From JARYGU01 sp033795365 (lineage in GTDB: Bacteria; Pseudomonadota; Alphaproteobacteria; Rhizobiales; Rhizobiaceae): 64,000 nucleotides of DNA. The notes under the pieces were generated by a model. The model saw only the letters and a list, made by a program, of their open reading frames with translations, did not search any database and was not told the DNA's origin. Positions 16,671 to 24,921 of this stretch are shown here, one piece after another. Positions within the stretch are counted from its first letter, which is position 1. Each line of letters opens with the position of its first letter. Location: NCBI GenBank assembly GCA_033795365.1, contig JARYGU010000013.1:1-64000 (forward strand). Direction: 5' to 3'. Made by a program: the position numbers and the translations under genes.

Positions 16671-17453
16671 ATGCCTCTTATCACAGCGCGCGCTCCGGAA
16701 GGCTGGGAGGAACTGGAAGAGTTGGTTGCAGCCATCCTGACGGAATGCGGCATGCTGGCCAAAAGGCAGGTCACGCTCGATCTTCCGCGCGGCAATGTGG
16801 ATGTGGACGTGCTTGCAGAAGAGCGGGTGGACGGCATCGTTCACCGCACCATCTGCGAATGCAAATTCTGGAAGGCCAACGTTCCGAAAGAGATCGTCCA
16901 TGCCTTCCGCACTGTGATGCAGGAGACCGGCGCGAATAGGGGGTACATAATTTCGCGGGCCGGGTTTCAAAGCGGCGCTTATGACGCAGCGCAGGCCACC
17001 AATATAGAACTGGTTACGTTTGCCGAGTTTCAGGAGCGGTATTTCGACAAATGGTATAGGAATCGGGTTTGGGCAGTCGAACGCAACATCGGCAATTTTA
17101 ACACGTACTACGAACCTCTCGGGCCGCCCGGCTGGGCAAAGCTTGAGTCCGAAGACGAGCGCAAGGCCTATGAAGCCGTGCTCGACAAGTATCTGTTTGC
17201 CGGCATGGCCCTGATGCCGTTCTCGCCGTACATGGGAATGCTCGGGACCTATCGCGCGCCGCCTCTGCCGTTTAACTTCACACAGATTGAGGAGCGGGGC
17301 GTGGGCGTTCCGGCTGACGTCAAGGCTGCTGGCGGCTACCGGGAATTCTTATCCCTGCTGGAAGAATATGCGCGGCGGGGACTGCCGGAGCTGCGTGCGG
17401 CAAACCCGGTCACATGCGGCAAATCTGCTGACGAGTTGGATGAATACGAATAG
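16671..17453 (+). CDS. Mrr-like restriction endonuclease
   Basis: A 260-residue protein. The N-terminal 130 residues match the Mrr/PD-(D/E)xK nuclease fold: D46 in VDVDVLAE and E63-C-K65 in ICECKFWK are the expected metal and catalytic residues, followed by a QETGANRGYIIS segment typical of the family. The C-terminal half (130-260) is unrecognised and aromatic-rich. Such enzymes cut modified or foreign DNA. No methyltransferase is adjacent, in keeping with a type IV enzyme or a standalone defence nuclease. About 290 bp with no visible gene precede it (16379-16670). Confidence 0.78.
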   Translation: MPLITARAPEGWEELEELVAAILTECGMLAKRQVTLDLPRGNVDVDVLAEERVDGIVHRTICECKFWKANVPKEIVHAFRTVMQETGANRGYIISRAGFQSGAYDAAQATNIELVTFAEFQERYFDKWYRNRVWAVERNIGNFNTYYEPLGPPGWAKLESEDERKAYEAVLDKYLFAGMALMPFSPYMGMLGTYRAPPLPFNFTQIEERGVGVPADVKAAGGYREFLSLLEEYARRGLPELRAANPVTCGKSADELDEYE

Positions 17454-17484
17454 ATCGCCCCACGCGCAGTCGGAACCTGAGAGG

Positions 17485-18003
17485 TCACTTCCGCACGATA
17501 ACTGTCAGCGGAATTCGGCGGTGGTCGATCAGCGCCTTTTCGACAAAGCCCAGAAGCTGGAGGATAGGCTGCGTGACGGCAGCCTTTGAGATCGCGGGCT
17601 GCACGACCCAGACCTTGTACTCAAAGCGGTACTGGTCCCAGCTCGCATAGAGCCTGCGTAACTGTCCGATTGTGCCCACGTCAAAGCGCGTCGATTCGCC
17701 CCGTTCAAGGCGGCGCTTTTCACGGTTCATCATGTTGCGAAGGAAGCGCTTGGGCTTGTGGCAGAACTGCACGGACTTGAGGGCCTGGCCCGCGACTTCA
17801 TAAAGGTCACCGAGCCTTGCCTCGCCTTTTTCAGTGCTCGCGTATTTGCAGTGGCACATCAGCACATCAACGCTCGTTTCCCTGTCGTGGCGATCACAGG
17901 TCTTCTTCAACGCGGTACCCGTAACGCCATAATCTGCGGCAACTTTGGTCATGGGTTTGGACCAAACCAGCTCGTATAGCTCTTCTCGAGAAACTGTCTT
18001 CAA
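17485..18003 (-). CDS. Chimeric remnant of two defence-type proteins
   Basis: An intact 172-residue reading frame that appears to join two unrelated pieces. Residues 1-40 (SREELYELVWSKPMTKVA...) resemble the HTH-like start of a family that normally continues with a PRGYWAK segment, absent here. From about residue 43 the text switches to a Cys/Arg-rich sequence (VDVLMCHCKYAS, then FCHKPKRFLRNMMNRE) resembling the end of a much larger helicase/nuclease-type protein. A deletion that fused the two is the simplest explanation. It is probably non-functional; the family identities are tentative. Confidence 0.45.
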   Translation of the reverse strand: MKTVSREELYELVWSKPMTKVAADYGVTGTALKKTCDRHDRETSVDVLMCHCKYASTEKGEARLGDLYEVAGQALKSVQFCHKPKRFLRNMMNREKRRLERGESTRFDVGTIGQLRRLYASWDQYRFEYKVWVVQPAISKAAVTQPILQLLGFVEKALIDHRRIPLTVIVRK

Positions 18004-18449
18004 CTCTCAACCTCTGCCGTCCATGCAATGTGTTCGATCTCAGCCCGCCGATCCACGACCAAGTGGGAGCATTGATTTTGCCGGTTTTGACGGTACTTTA
18101 TCGATGCATCAGATTCGACGTTTGTGGTTGCTGCCCCACTGCGAAGCAGCCGATAGATGCCGAAAGTTCACAGAATTTTTTCAGCAAGGTTGACGCCTGA
18201 AAACTAAGCAAAATCAAGAGGCTAGGTTTTTGACGGTACCCTACACGGCATAATCGGCCGCTGGAATTATTTTTCGCAGATATATCAGATGCTTAGGGCA
18301 AGAAAAATATTTGAGTGGGAGTAAAGGGGGGCATTAAGCTACCCCAACCTTCGCGACTCTGTGGCCCTTCAAATATTCGATCGCGCGCTGTTCGAAGACG
18401 TTAGCGCGCGCGACCAGATTTTGACGTCGATCACGCGGTCGTAGATCGA
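18004..18449. other. Intergenic island boundary, no clear gene
   Basis: About 450 bp without a convincing gene. The right part (minus strand, complement of about 18334-18450) keeps an open stretch ending VFEQRAIEYLKGHRVAKVG before a stop at 18334-18336, which has coding character and could be the tail of a lost gene. The left part is AT-richer than its surroundings. No attachment site, tRNA or integrase was seen, although the switch from defence genes to metabolic genes occurs here. Confidence 0.4.
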
Positions 18450-19052
18450 TTACTGCTGCTTCTTGAACAAATCCTGGAAGATGAGCTGGCCCCAGGTGCG
18501 GTCGCGTGCATGCACCAGCGCGCCACCCTCGTTGAGCTTTCCCAGCTTGACGGGTGCGAACCCGAGCTGTTTGGCCAAATCCGCCACGGGAGCGATCGCG
18601 TCCTCGTCGTCGCTCGAGAGAAAGACAACCCGGTGGCCGCCCTCGACGACCGGATCGGCAGCCAGGGTGGCCGCAACCAAGTGATTGAAACCTTTCACGA
18701 ACTTTGCACCGGTGAACGACTTCGCGGCGAAGGCGGAGGACGGGAGGTCGTCCAGCTCTTCGGGGGAAACTCCAAACGTGTTCGTCGCGTCGATGACCGT
18801 CTTGCCTTTCCAGTTCGGCAGGGCCTTCGCAACCTCGCGATGTTCCCCAAACGGGACCGCCAGGATGATCGTGTCGGCCTCGAGTGCATCCCGCAGCGAC
18901 CTGGCGACGACCGTGGGTCCGATCGCCCGAGCCTGCGGCGCCAGCGCCTCGGGCGGCTGGCGGCTCGCGACGATTACGTCGAGGTTTTTACGGGCGAAGG
19001 CGTGGGCAAGGGCTTGGCCTATCTTGCCGAATCCTACAATTGCGTAGCTCAT
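18450..19052 (-). CDS. NADP-dependent oxidoreductase, F420-reductase-like
   Basis: A 200-residue protein starting with a Rossmann motif (GFGKIGQALAHAFA, residues 7-20) and VASRQPPE for NADP phosphate recognition, followed by ILAVPFGEHREVAKAL and VIDATNTFG. This matches the COG2085 family (F420-dependent NADP reductase-like, FNO/ProC fold). In bacteria without F420 these act as NADPH-dependent reductases of unknown substrate. It lies 41 bp after an SDR gene on the same strand, opposite a LysR regulator, an arrangement common for stress-inducible reductases. Confidence 0.8.
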   Translation of the reverse strand: MSYAIVGFGKIGQALAHAFARKNLDVIVASRQPPEALAPQARAIGPTVVARSLRDALEADTIILAVPFGEHREVAKALPNWKGKTVIDATNTFGVSPEELDDLPSSAFAAKSFTGAKFVKGFNHLVAATLAADPVVEGGHRVVFLSSDDEDAIAPVADLAKQLGFAPVKLGKLNEGGALVHARDRTWGQLIFQDLFKKQQ

Positions 19053-19093
19053 AATGCTTTTCCGATCCGTGTTGATAATGATTTCCCGGCCTT

Positions 19094-19828
19094 TCAGATG
19101 GCCGAGAAGCCGCCGTCGACAGACAATTCCAGCCCATTCACGAAGCTCGAATCGTCTGAAGCAAGAAACAGCGCGGCCGCCGCGATTTCCTCAGGACGCC
19201 CCATCTTTCCCCGCGGGATCAGGGATTCGAACATCTGCTTCGCCTCCTCGGTGAGGACCTGATCCTGCATCGGTGTAGCGATCGGCCCCGGGTGCAGCAC
19301 GTTCACCCGGATATTCCTGCCCTTCAGCTCGTTGAGCCACCCGCGTGCGAATGCGTATAGCGCCGCCTTGCTCGCGGCATACACGCTGTAACCAGGAAAA
19401 CCTTTCAGCGAAGCAACCGACCCGGTCATGAAGATCGATCCGCCATCGTTGAACAGCGGCAAGGCCTTTTGCACCGTGAACAGCGTGCCGCGCGTATTCA
19501 GGCCGAAGGTCGCATCGAAATGCTGCTCGGTAATCTCGCCCAGTGGGAGGGCTTCGCCCGTGCCGGCGCTCGCATACAGGACGTCTATCCTGTCCTTTTC
19601 TCGGCTGACCGTGTCGAACAGACGGTCGAGGTCGTCGAGATTGGACGCGTCGCCACGCACGCCGGTCACGTTCCGGCCGATCAGCTTGACGGCCTCGTCC
19701 AGCGTTTCCTGTCTCCGGCCCGTGATGAAAACATAGGCGCCTTCTTCAACGAACCGCTTGGCGCTCGCCAGCGCCATGCCGCTCGATCCACCGGTGATGA
19801 CTGCAACCTTACCTTCAAGCTTTCCCAT
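19094..19828 (-). CDS. SDR-family oxidoreductase
   Basis: A 244-residue classical short-chain dehydrogenase. The cofactor loop TGGSSGMA is at 12-19; GRR after strand 2 suggests NADP preference. The catalytic residues are visible as the Ser in MTGSVAS and YAASK. The closing signature LSVDGGFSAI is typical. Substrate is unknown. It forms a two-gene operon with the downstream F420-reductase-like gene and is divergent from the LysR gene at 20111, its likely regulator. The 282 bp between the divergent genes hold no other gene. Confidence 0.85.
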   Translation of the reverse strand: MGKLEGKVAVITGGSSGMALASAKRFVEEGAYVFITGRRQETLDEAVKLIGRNVTGVRGDASNLDDLDRLFDTVSREKDRIDVLYASAGTGEALPLGEITEQHFDATFGLNTRGTLFTVQKALPLFNDGGSIFMTGSVASLKGFPGYSVYAASKAALYAFARGWLNELKGRNIRVNVLHPGPIATPMQDQVLTEEAKQMFESLIPRGKMGRPEEIAAAALFLASDDSSFVNGLELSVDGGFSAI

Positions 19829-20110
19829 GATTTCTCCTTCCAGGCTCTGCCTTTGGTCGTTCGGGGCGTCCCCGAGGCCCTTGAAATGGGTGCGCCGGCA
19901 TCAGTTGTTGAGTGCGGAAGCGCGCACATCGGTGGTGCAAATTCGATCCGGCTGGACGAAAACTGGCGCCCAGCCGAGATGATCCGTGCCACCATTCGGA
20001 ATCGGACCATGCTGGTCGACATAGCTATGATGACCGCCCGTACTGCGGTACGATGCGTTAAATACAGACTTTGGAACGCGCCGCACCGCGCGGTGTCAGA
20101 TTGCACCATC

Positions 20111-21004
20111 ATGGACTGGGACGACATTCGCTACTTTCTTGCCGTGGCCCGCCTAGGCTCACTGCGGGCTGCCGCCGAGCGCCTCGGGGTGTATCACTCG
20201 ACTGTGCTGCGACGTATCGCACAGCTCGAGGAACGCCTCGGGGTGCACATGTTCGAAAAGCTGCCTTCGGGCTACCGCCTGACGGCTGCAGGCGAGGAAG
20301 TCCTCGAGTTCGCGGTTCAGATGGAAGCGTCGTCGCACCTCTTGGAGACGCGCGTCTTCGGGCGCGACCAGAGCGCGCGCGGGCTTCTGCGGGTGACGCT
20401 GCCACCATTCCTCGCGACACACCTGCTCATGCCGGACTTCGCCGACTTCGCGCATATGCATCCGGACATCGAGATGGAAATCCTGTCGTCCGGCGAGGTA
20501 GCGAATCTGACCAACCGAGAGGCCGACGTCGCGATCCGCATCGTCTCCGACCGCAAGACCTTGCCGCTCAATCTTCACGGGCTGAAGGGACCGGAGCTGT
20601 TCGGCTGCGTCTACATATCCCGCGACCGACTAGCAGCGTGGCGTGCGGGCGCGCCTGATCCCATCCGGCGGATCGTCGTAAATACCCGTAGAATCCCGGA
20701 CTGGGCCCGCGCGGGTGAGGTTCGTACCACGGGGGTTCCGTTCAGGACCCCGGACGCCGAGGCGCAGATCGTTGCAGCGCGGCAAGGGATCGGAATGACG
20801 ACGCTACCGTGCTTCGTCGGAGATGCGGACCCTCTGCTGGTGAGAGTGCCGGGCACCGACCCGCACATGTACGGAACGCTCTGGCTTCTCACCCAGGGGG
20901 AGGCACGCAAGACGAAGCGCGTGCGGCTCTTTACCGAGTTCGTATCCCGCAGGCTTGTCGCGTACGCCTCGCTCCTCGCCGGGCTGTCCCGATCGCGCGA
21001 CTGA
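20111..21004 (+). CDS. LysR-family transcriptional regulator
   Basis: A 297-residue LysR regulator. The winged helix-turn-helix occupies residues 1-60 (DIRYFLAVARLGSLRAAAERLG, then HSTVLRRIAQLEERLG). The remainder is the periplasmic-binding-protein-like effector domain with ADVAIRIV and QIVAARQGIGM signatures. ATG at 20111 starts the conserved MDWDDIRYF; a long upstream extension of the frame overlaps the divergent SDR gene and is rejected. It probably controls the divergent SDR/reductase pair. Confidence 0.88.
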   Translation: MDWDDIRYFLAVARLGSLRAAAERLGVYHSTVLRRIAQLEERLGVHMFEKLPSGYRLTAAGEEVLEFAVQMEASSHLLETRVFGRDQSARGLLRVTLPPFLATHLLMPDFADFAHMHPDIEMEILSSGEVANLTNREADVAIRIVSDRKTLPLNLHGLKGPELFGCVYISRDRLAAWRAGAPDPIRRIVVNTRRIPDWARAGEVRTTGVPFRTPDAEAQIVAARQGIGMTTLPCFVGDADPLLVRVPGTDPHMYGTLWLLTQGEARKTKRVRLFTEFVSRRLVAYASLLAGLSRSRD

Positions 21005-21090
21005 CGCGCGAAAGGTCGCCGGTGACTCTTGCCGTCATCCGGCCGGAAGCCGAGCCGCGATCACCTTAATCGGCGTCGTTCAATCCGCGA

Positions 21091-21120
21091 ATGGTGCGCC
21101 GTATAATGGTGCGCCGTATC
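21091..21120 (+). repeat. 15-bp tandem duplication
   Basis: ATGGTGCGCCGTATA at 21091-21105 is followed at once by ATGGTGCGCCGTATC, 14 of 15 bases identical. It sits in a 239-bp intergenic stretch (21005-21243) between the 3' ends of two LysR genes, where no gene is otherwise seen. It is probably a slippage duplication. Confidence 0.8.
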
Positions 21121-21243
21121 AAGAACGAGAATTTCTGACGGATCCGGGATATGGTTCTTCGTCGTCAGCGGACTTGGCGCTCCATTGTCGGCGGCAAGAC
21201 AATCTCCGGTCCCGTGTGCGTCCATGAGGCACCTCCAGCACGT

Positions 21244-22119
21244 TCAAGCTTCCATCAGCCTGGAGGACAGGAATTCGATGAAGTGCTGGGTCTTGGCTGG
21301 AATAAGACGCGTTTCGGTGACGGCGTAGATGCTGACCGCCGATCCCTGCCAGTCGGGCAGGATGCGTCGGAGGCGGCGCGAGGCCAGGTCTTCGGCGACG
21401 ATCTTCTCGGCAAGCAGACCGATGCCCTGGTGGTTGACCGCAAGCGCGCTGATCATCCCGACGCTGTTGAGCGTGAAACGGCCGCTGACGCCGACATCGA
21501 CGGTCTCGGTGCCCCGGTGCAGGGTCCAGTTCGGGCTTCGCGGCATGCAAAGGCATTCATGCTCCGCCAGGTCCGCCGGCGTGGCAGGCTCGCCTGACGC
21601 TTCGATATAGCCGGGGGACGCATAGAGGTGGCGCGAATGCCGCCCGATCAGGCGCGCGATCAGACCGGAATCCTCGAGCTTGCCGATGCGGATCGCCACA
21701 TCGAACGGCTCCGTCACCAGATCGACGCGGCGCGGGGTCAGGTCGAATTCGAACGTGATGCCCGGATAGTGCCGCGCGAAATCGGCGATGATCGGCGTGA
21801 GGTAAAGAGTGGCCAGATCGACCGGCAGCGAAACGCGGAGGGTGCCGCTCGGCTGCTCCAGCATCGCGCCGAGCTGCTCATGCGCCAGCCGCGCCTCCTC
21901 GACGATGCGCTTGCTCCGTTCATAATAGAGCTGGCCGGCCTCGGTGAGCTCGATCTTGCGCGTCGTACGATGCAGGAGCCTCAGGCCGATCGCCTTCTCC
22001 AGCGCGCTGATACGCCGCGACAGCGTGGAATTTGGCATGCCGAGAGCCTCTGCGGCTTTCCGGAAGCTCCTGGTTCTCGCCACCTCGACGAACAGCGCCA
22101 TGTCGTTTAAATGGCTCAT
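21244..22119 (-). CDS. LysR-family regulator divergent from an ene-reductase
   Basis: A 291-residue LysR regulator. The N-terminal helix-turn-helix includes FVEVARTRSFRKAAEALG and SRRISALEKAIGLRLL. The effector domain follows (GTLRVSLPVDL, then DVAIRIGKL). It starts 97 bp from the divergent old-yellow-enzyme gene, the classic layout for LysR control of a reductase involved in electrophile stress. The AT-rich intergenic segment presumably holds the operator, but no clear T-N11-A site was singled out. Confidence 0.88.
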   Translation of the reverse strand: MSHLNDMALFVEVARTRSFRKAAEALGMPNSTLSRRISALEKAIGLRLLHRTTRKIELTEAGQLYYERSKRIVEEARLAHEQLGAMLEQPSGTLRVSLPVDLATLYLTPIIADFARHYPGITFEFDLTPRRVDLVTEPFDVAIRIGKLEDSGLIARLIGRHSRHLYASPGYIEASGEPATPADLAEHECLCMPRSPNWTLHRGTETVDVGVSGRFTLNSVGMISALAVNHQGIGLLAEKIVAEDLASRRLRRILPDWQGSAVSIYAVTETRLIPAKTQHFIEFLSSRLMEA

Positions 22120-22216
22120 TCAATTGCTCCATTTATGGAATTCTTATTTCAATTTAACCGGATTTATCCCGATATTGGAATAGTGGACAAGGGCTTCCAG
22201 CAAAATGGAGATCCCA

Positions 22217-23278
22217 ATGAGTCCGCTATTCACCTCTGTCCGCGTCGGCCGTTACACTCTTCCGAACCGCCTCGTCATGGCGCCGATGACCCGCAGCCGC
22301 GCCGGCTTCGACGGTACGCCGGGAGAACTGGCCGCCGAATATTATGCCCAGCGCGCCGGCCTCGGCCTGATCGTCACCGAGGGCACCCAGCCTTCGGATG
22401 ACGGCCAAGGCTACCTCACCACCCCCGGCATCTACACGCCCGCACACATCGCCGGCTGGCGGAAGATCACCTCTGCCGTGCACGACAAGGGCGGCCGCAT
22501 CTTCATCCAGCTCATGCACGCCGGGCGCATGTCGCATCCCGACAACACGCCGCATCACCGCCAGGGCGTCGCACCGTCCGCGATCGCGCCGGGGACGGGC
22601 ATGTTCACCATGACGGGGATGCAGGACATTCCCACGCCCCGCGCGCTGACGACCGAAGAGGTGCGCCGGACCGTCGCCGATTTCCGCCGCGCGGCCCGCT
22701 TGGCGATCGAGGCCGGCGCGGACGGCATCGAGATCCACGGCGCGAACGCCTACCTCGTCCAGCAGTTCTTCGCGCCGAGCGCCAACACCCGCACGGACGA
22801 ATATGGCGGCTCGATCGAGAACCGCGCCCGCTTCGCCATCGAGGTCGCGACCGCGATCGCGGAGGAGATCGGCGCGGACAGGACCGCGATCCGCCTCTCC
22901 CCGGGCGCGACCCTGTGGGGCATCGACGAAGGCGCCGAAGGGCCGGATCTCTACCGCCATCTGATCGCCGAGCTCGACAAGCTCGGGCTCGCCTATGTGC
23001 ACATCATGCACCAGGGCGACGAGCCGTTGCTGGCCGATATCCGCAAGCTCTGGCACCAGGCGTTGATCCTCAACCGGCCGGGCCGTCCGCGCGACCGGAT
23101 CGGCGCCGACGTGGCTTCGGGACTGGCCGATCTCGAGGCCTATGGCCAGATGGTCCTGGCCAATCCGGACTTCGTCTCGCGGCTGAAGGTCGATGCGGCG
23201 ATGAACGAGGCGGACCCAAGCACCTATTTCGGCGGCGCCGCACAGGGCTATATCGATTACCCTGTCCTGAGCACCTAG
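22217..23278 (+). CDS. Old yellow enzyme-type alkene reductase
   Basis: A 353-residue FMN-dependent ene-reductase of the OYE/NemA family. Typical features are PNRLVMAPMTRSRA near the start, FIQLMHAGRMSHP, the substrate-binding HGANAYLVQQFF and the NTRTDEYGGSIENRARF block. These enzymes reduce activated alkenes, N-ethylmaleimide or nitro esters with NADPH. ATG at 22217 follows GGAG (22207-22210), so it is preferred to the ATG at 22205. The gene is divergent from its probable LysR regulator. Confidence 0.9.
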   Translation: MSPLFTSVRVGRYTLPNRLVMAPMTRSRAGFDGTPGELAAEYYAQRAGLGLIVTEGTQPSDDGQGYLTTPGIYTPAHIAGWRKITSAVHDKGGRIFIQLMHAGRMSHPDNTPHHRQGVAPSAIAPGTGMFTMTGMQDIPTPRALTTEEVRRTVADFRRAARLAIEAGADGIEIHGANAYLVQQFFAPSANTRTDEYGGSIENRARFAIEVATAIAEEIGADRTAIRLSPGATLWGIDEGAEGPDLYRHLIAELDKLGLAYVHIMHQGDEPLLADIRKLWHQALILNRPGRPRDRIGADVASGLADLEAYGQMVLANPDFVSRLKVDAAMNEADPSTYFGGAAQGYIDYPVLST

Positions 23279-23379
23279 GATTCGCGGCCATGCCCGTCGT
23301 CCAGTTCCAGCGGTGGGCTCGCATGGAAGAAACAAGATCGGTACATCGGGCGGGTCGAAAGCACGCCGGAACATGAAAA

Positions 23380-23410
23380 CCCCCGAAGGTTGCGGTCCAA
23401 CTTTCGGGGG
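23380..23410. terminator. Stem-loop terminator between convergent genes
   Basis: CCCCCGAAGGTTG at 23380-23392 pairs with CAACTTTCGGGGG at 23398-23410 (one G-T wobble, 5-nt loop). On the minus strand the stem is followed by TTTT, so it can terminate the DUF2171 transcript. It also lies 100 bp past the ene-reductase stop and may act in both directions. Confidence 0.7.
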
Positions 23411-23449
23411 TCAATTCGTTCGGCGGGTTTAGGTCTCCATGGAGGCGGA

Positions 23450-23707
23450 TCAGATCGGTTTGCGGTCCTCTTCCTCCTCGAAAGACATCACGTCCGCGGA
23501 TTTGACCGATAGACGCACCCTGTTTCCCTCGACGTCGTCCACGAGCCCGATGTCGATGAAGTGGTGGTGGCCCCGGTGCGAGCCCTCGCCACTGTCCTTC
23601 TTCGTGAACTTGATCCGGCCGCCTTCCACGCGGTCGACCGTGCCGACGTGGACGCCATCGGCGCTGATGACCTCCGCGTGCTCGCGAATGCTTGCTGCAT
23701 CAACCAT
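23450..23707 (-). CDS. DUF2171-type small protein
   Basis: An 85-residue protein with a PRC-barrel-like pattern: HAEVISADGVHVGTVDRVE, then a charged strand IKFTKKD and HHHFIDIGLVDDVEGNRVRL. This matches DUF2171, small proteins often induced by stress and of unknown function. The ATG at 23707 has AAGGAG at good spacing, so longer upstream readings are rejected. The protein is acidic at its C-terminus. It stands alone between an ene-reductase and an AraC regulator. Confidence 0.8.
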   Translation of the reverse strand: MVDAASIREHAEVISADGVHVGTVDRVEGGRIKFTKKDSGEGSHRGHHHFIDIGLVDDVEGNRVRLSVKSADVMSFEEEEDRKPI

Positions 23708-23873
23708 GTTGCTCTCCTTCATTGACAACGAGACAACAACGCGCGACGCGGTTATTTGGATGCATGGACGGCGTAAAAGAAAGATCATGCCCTACAGGTC
23801 TCGTAAAACTTGACTTTCACATGCATATTTTGTTCCCTCTTTTTCGGTCATACTCAAGTCGAGGTTCCGCGGC

Positions 23874-24755
23874 GTGACGTTTCAACCACGCATGAAAAAC
23901 GAAATCGCAGGCTTCTCGGTGATCGGCGAGTTGCGCTGGCGCGCCTGGGACGGGGTGATCGCGGATGTATGGTCCGTCGAATGCGGCGACGGGGCCGGCG
24001 GCCACTATGTTTCCGAGGATCCGCGGCTTTTCGTTCTGCTTGAGAAGAAGGGCAAAGGCGACATCACGCTTTTTTCGGGAAGCGTCCGGGCAAGTCCGGC
24101 TGCGGCGACGGCGCGCCCGCACCGCATGGATTTCGTTCCGGCCGGCATGCCGCTTTCAAGCCGGGTGGAAAACCTCAGTTTCCTGCGCCATCTCGACCTG
24201 CATATAGATGCGAATGCGCTGCGCCGTCGCTTCAGCGGCGATCTGGACGAGGGAAAGCTCGCACGGCCAAGGCTCGCCTTCCATGATGACCGGGTCGCGC
24301 ATCTGGCGGGTCTGATTGCCGAGGAATGCCTCTCCGACACACCCATGCACGGCCTCTATGGCGACGGTATCCTTGCAGCGCTCTTCGCCCTGCTTTTCGA
24401 CATCAGGCGCGGGGAGGAAAGGATACGGAAGAAACTTTCTCCGCATCAGCTTCGTCGTGTCCAGGATCACATAGAAGCGCATTGCATGCGTGCGATACGG
24501 CTTCACGAACTTGCCGATATTGCCGGCCTTTCCGAATCCTATTTCTGCCACGCATTCAAGGCGACGACCGGAGCCACTCCGCACCAGTGGCAGATGCAGA
24601 CCCGGATTCGCCATGCACAGAGCCTGATGTCGCAAAAGCGGCAATCGCTCACGGCGATCGCCCTGTCGACGGGCTTTTCGGACCAGGCGCATTTCACGCG
24701 CGTCTTCAAGCGTTATACGGGCATCACACCGGCCACCTGGCTACGCGAACTCTGA
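23874..24755 (+). CDS. AraC-family regulator upstream of siderophore uptake
   Basis: A 293-residue AraC/XylS regulator. The C-terminal 100 residues hold two helix-turn-helix motifs (LHELADIAGLSESYFCHAFKATTG and SLTAIALSTGFSDQAHFTRVFKRYTG). The N-terminal 190 residues are an unrecognised ligand-binding region. The start is given as GTG at 23874; ATG at 23892 is equally possible. It is immediately followed by a TonB-dependent receptor on the same strand, so it probably activates that uptake set in response to siderophore or iron status. Confidence 0.85.
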   Translation: MTFQPRMKNEIAGFSVIGELRWRAWDGVIADVWSVECGDGAGGHYVSEDPRLFVLLEKKGKGDITLFSGSVRASPAAATARPHRMDFVPAGMPLSSRVENLSFLRHLDLHIDANALRRRFSGDLDEGKLARPRLAFHDDRVAHLAGLIAEECLSDTPMHGLYGDGILAALFALLFDIRRGEERIRKKLSPHQLRRVQDHIEAHCMRAIRLHELADIAGLSESYFCHAFKATTGATPHQWQMQTRIRHAQSLMSQKRQSLTAIALSTGFSDQAHFTRVFKRYTGITPATWLREL

Positions 24756-24862
24756 AGCCGAGCTACGCACAAAAAAGCTCAAAAATATTCAAATCGCAGC
24801 AGGAAGCGACAATCCCGGCGGAAATAGTTGAGCTAGTTACTCATCTTATTTCAAGCTTTGAA

Positions 24863-24896
24863 AAGCCGCAGACTCCGCCCGGAGACGCTGCGGCTT
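24863..24896 (+). terminator. Two-tier hairpin upstream of the TonB receptor
   Basis: AAGCCGCAG (24863-24871) pairs with CTGCGGCTT (24888-24896), enclosing a second stem CTCCG/CGGAG with a CC loop. It is followed by CCTTTA only, so termination would be weak. It lies between the AraC gene and the receptor start, ending 25 nt before the ATG, close to the GAGGGG ribosome-binding site. It may end the araC transcript or modulate receptor expression. Confidence 0.6.
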
Positions 24897-24921
24897 CCTT
24901 TACTGCCCGAGGGGATCACCG

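Noticed and set aside
18334..18450. Possible small gene on the minus strand
   Set aside because: Open tail with coding-like composition but no start codon, ribosome-binding site or recognised family; recorded only as a possible remnant.
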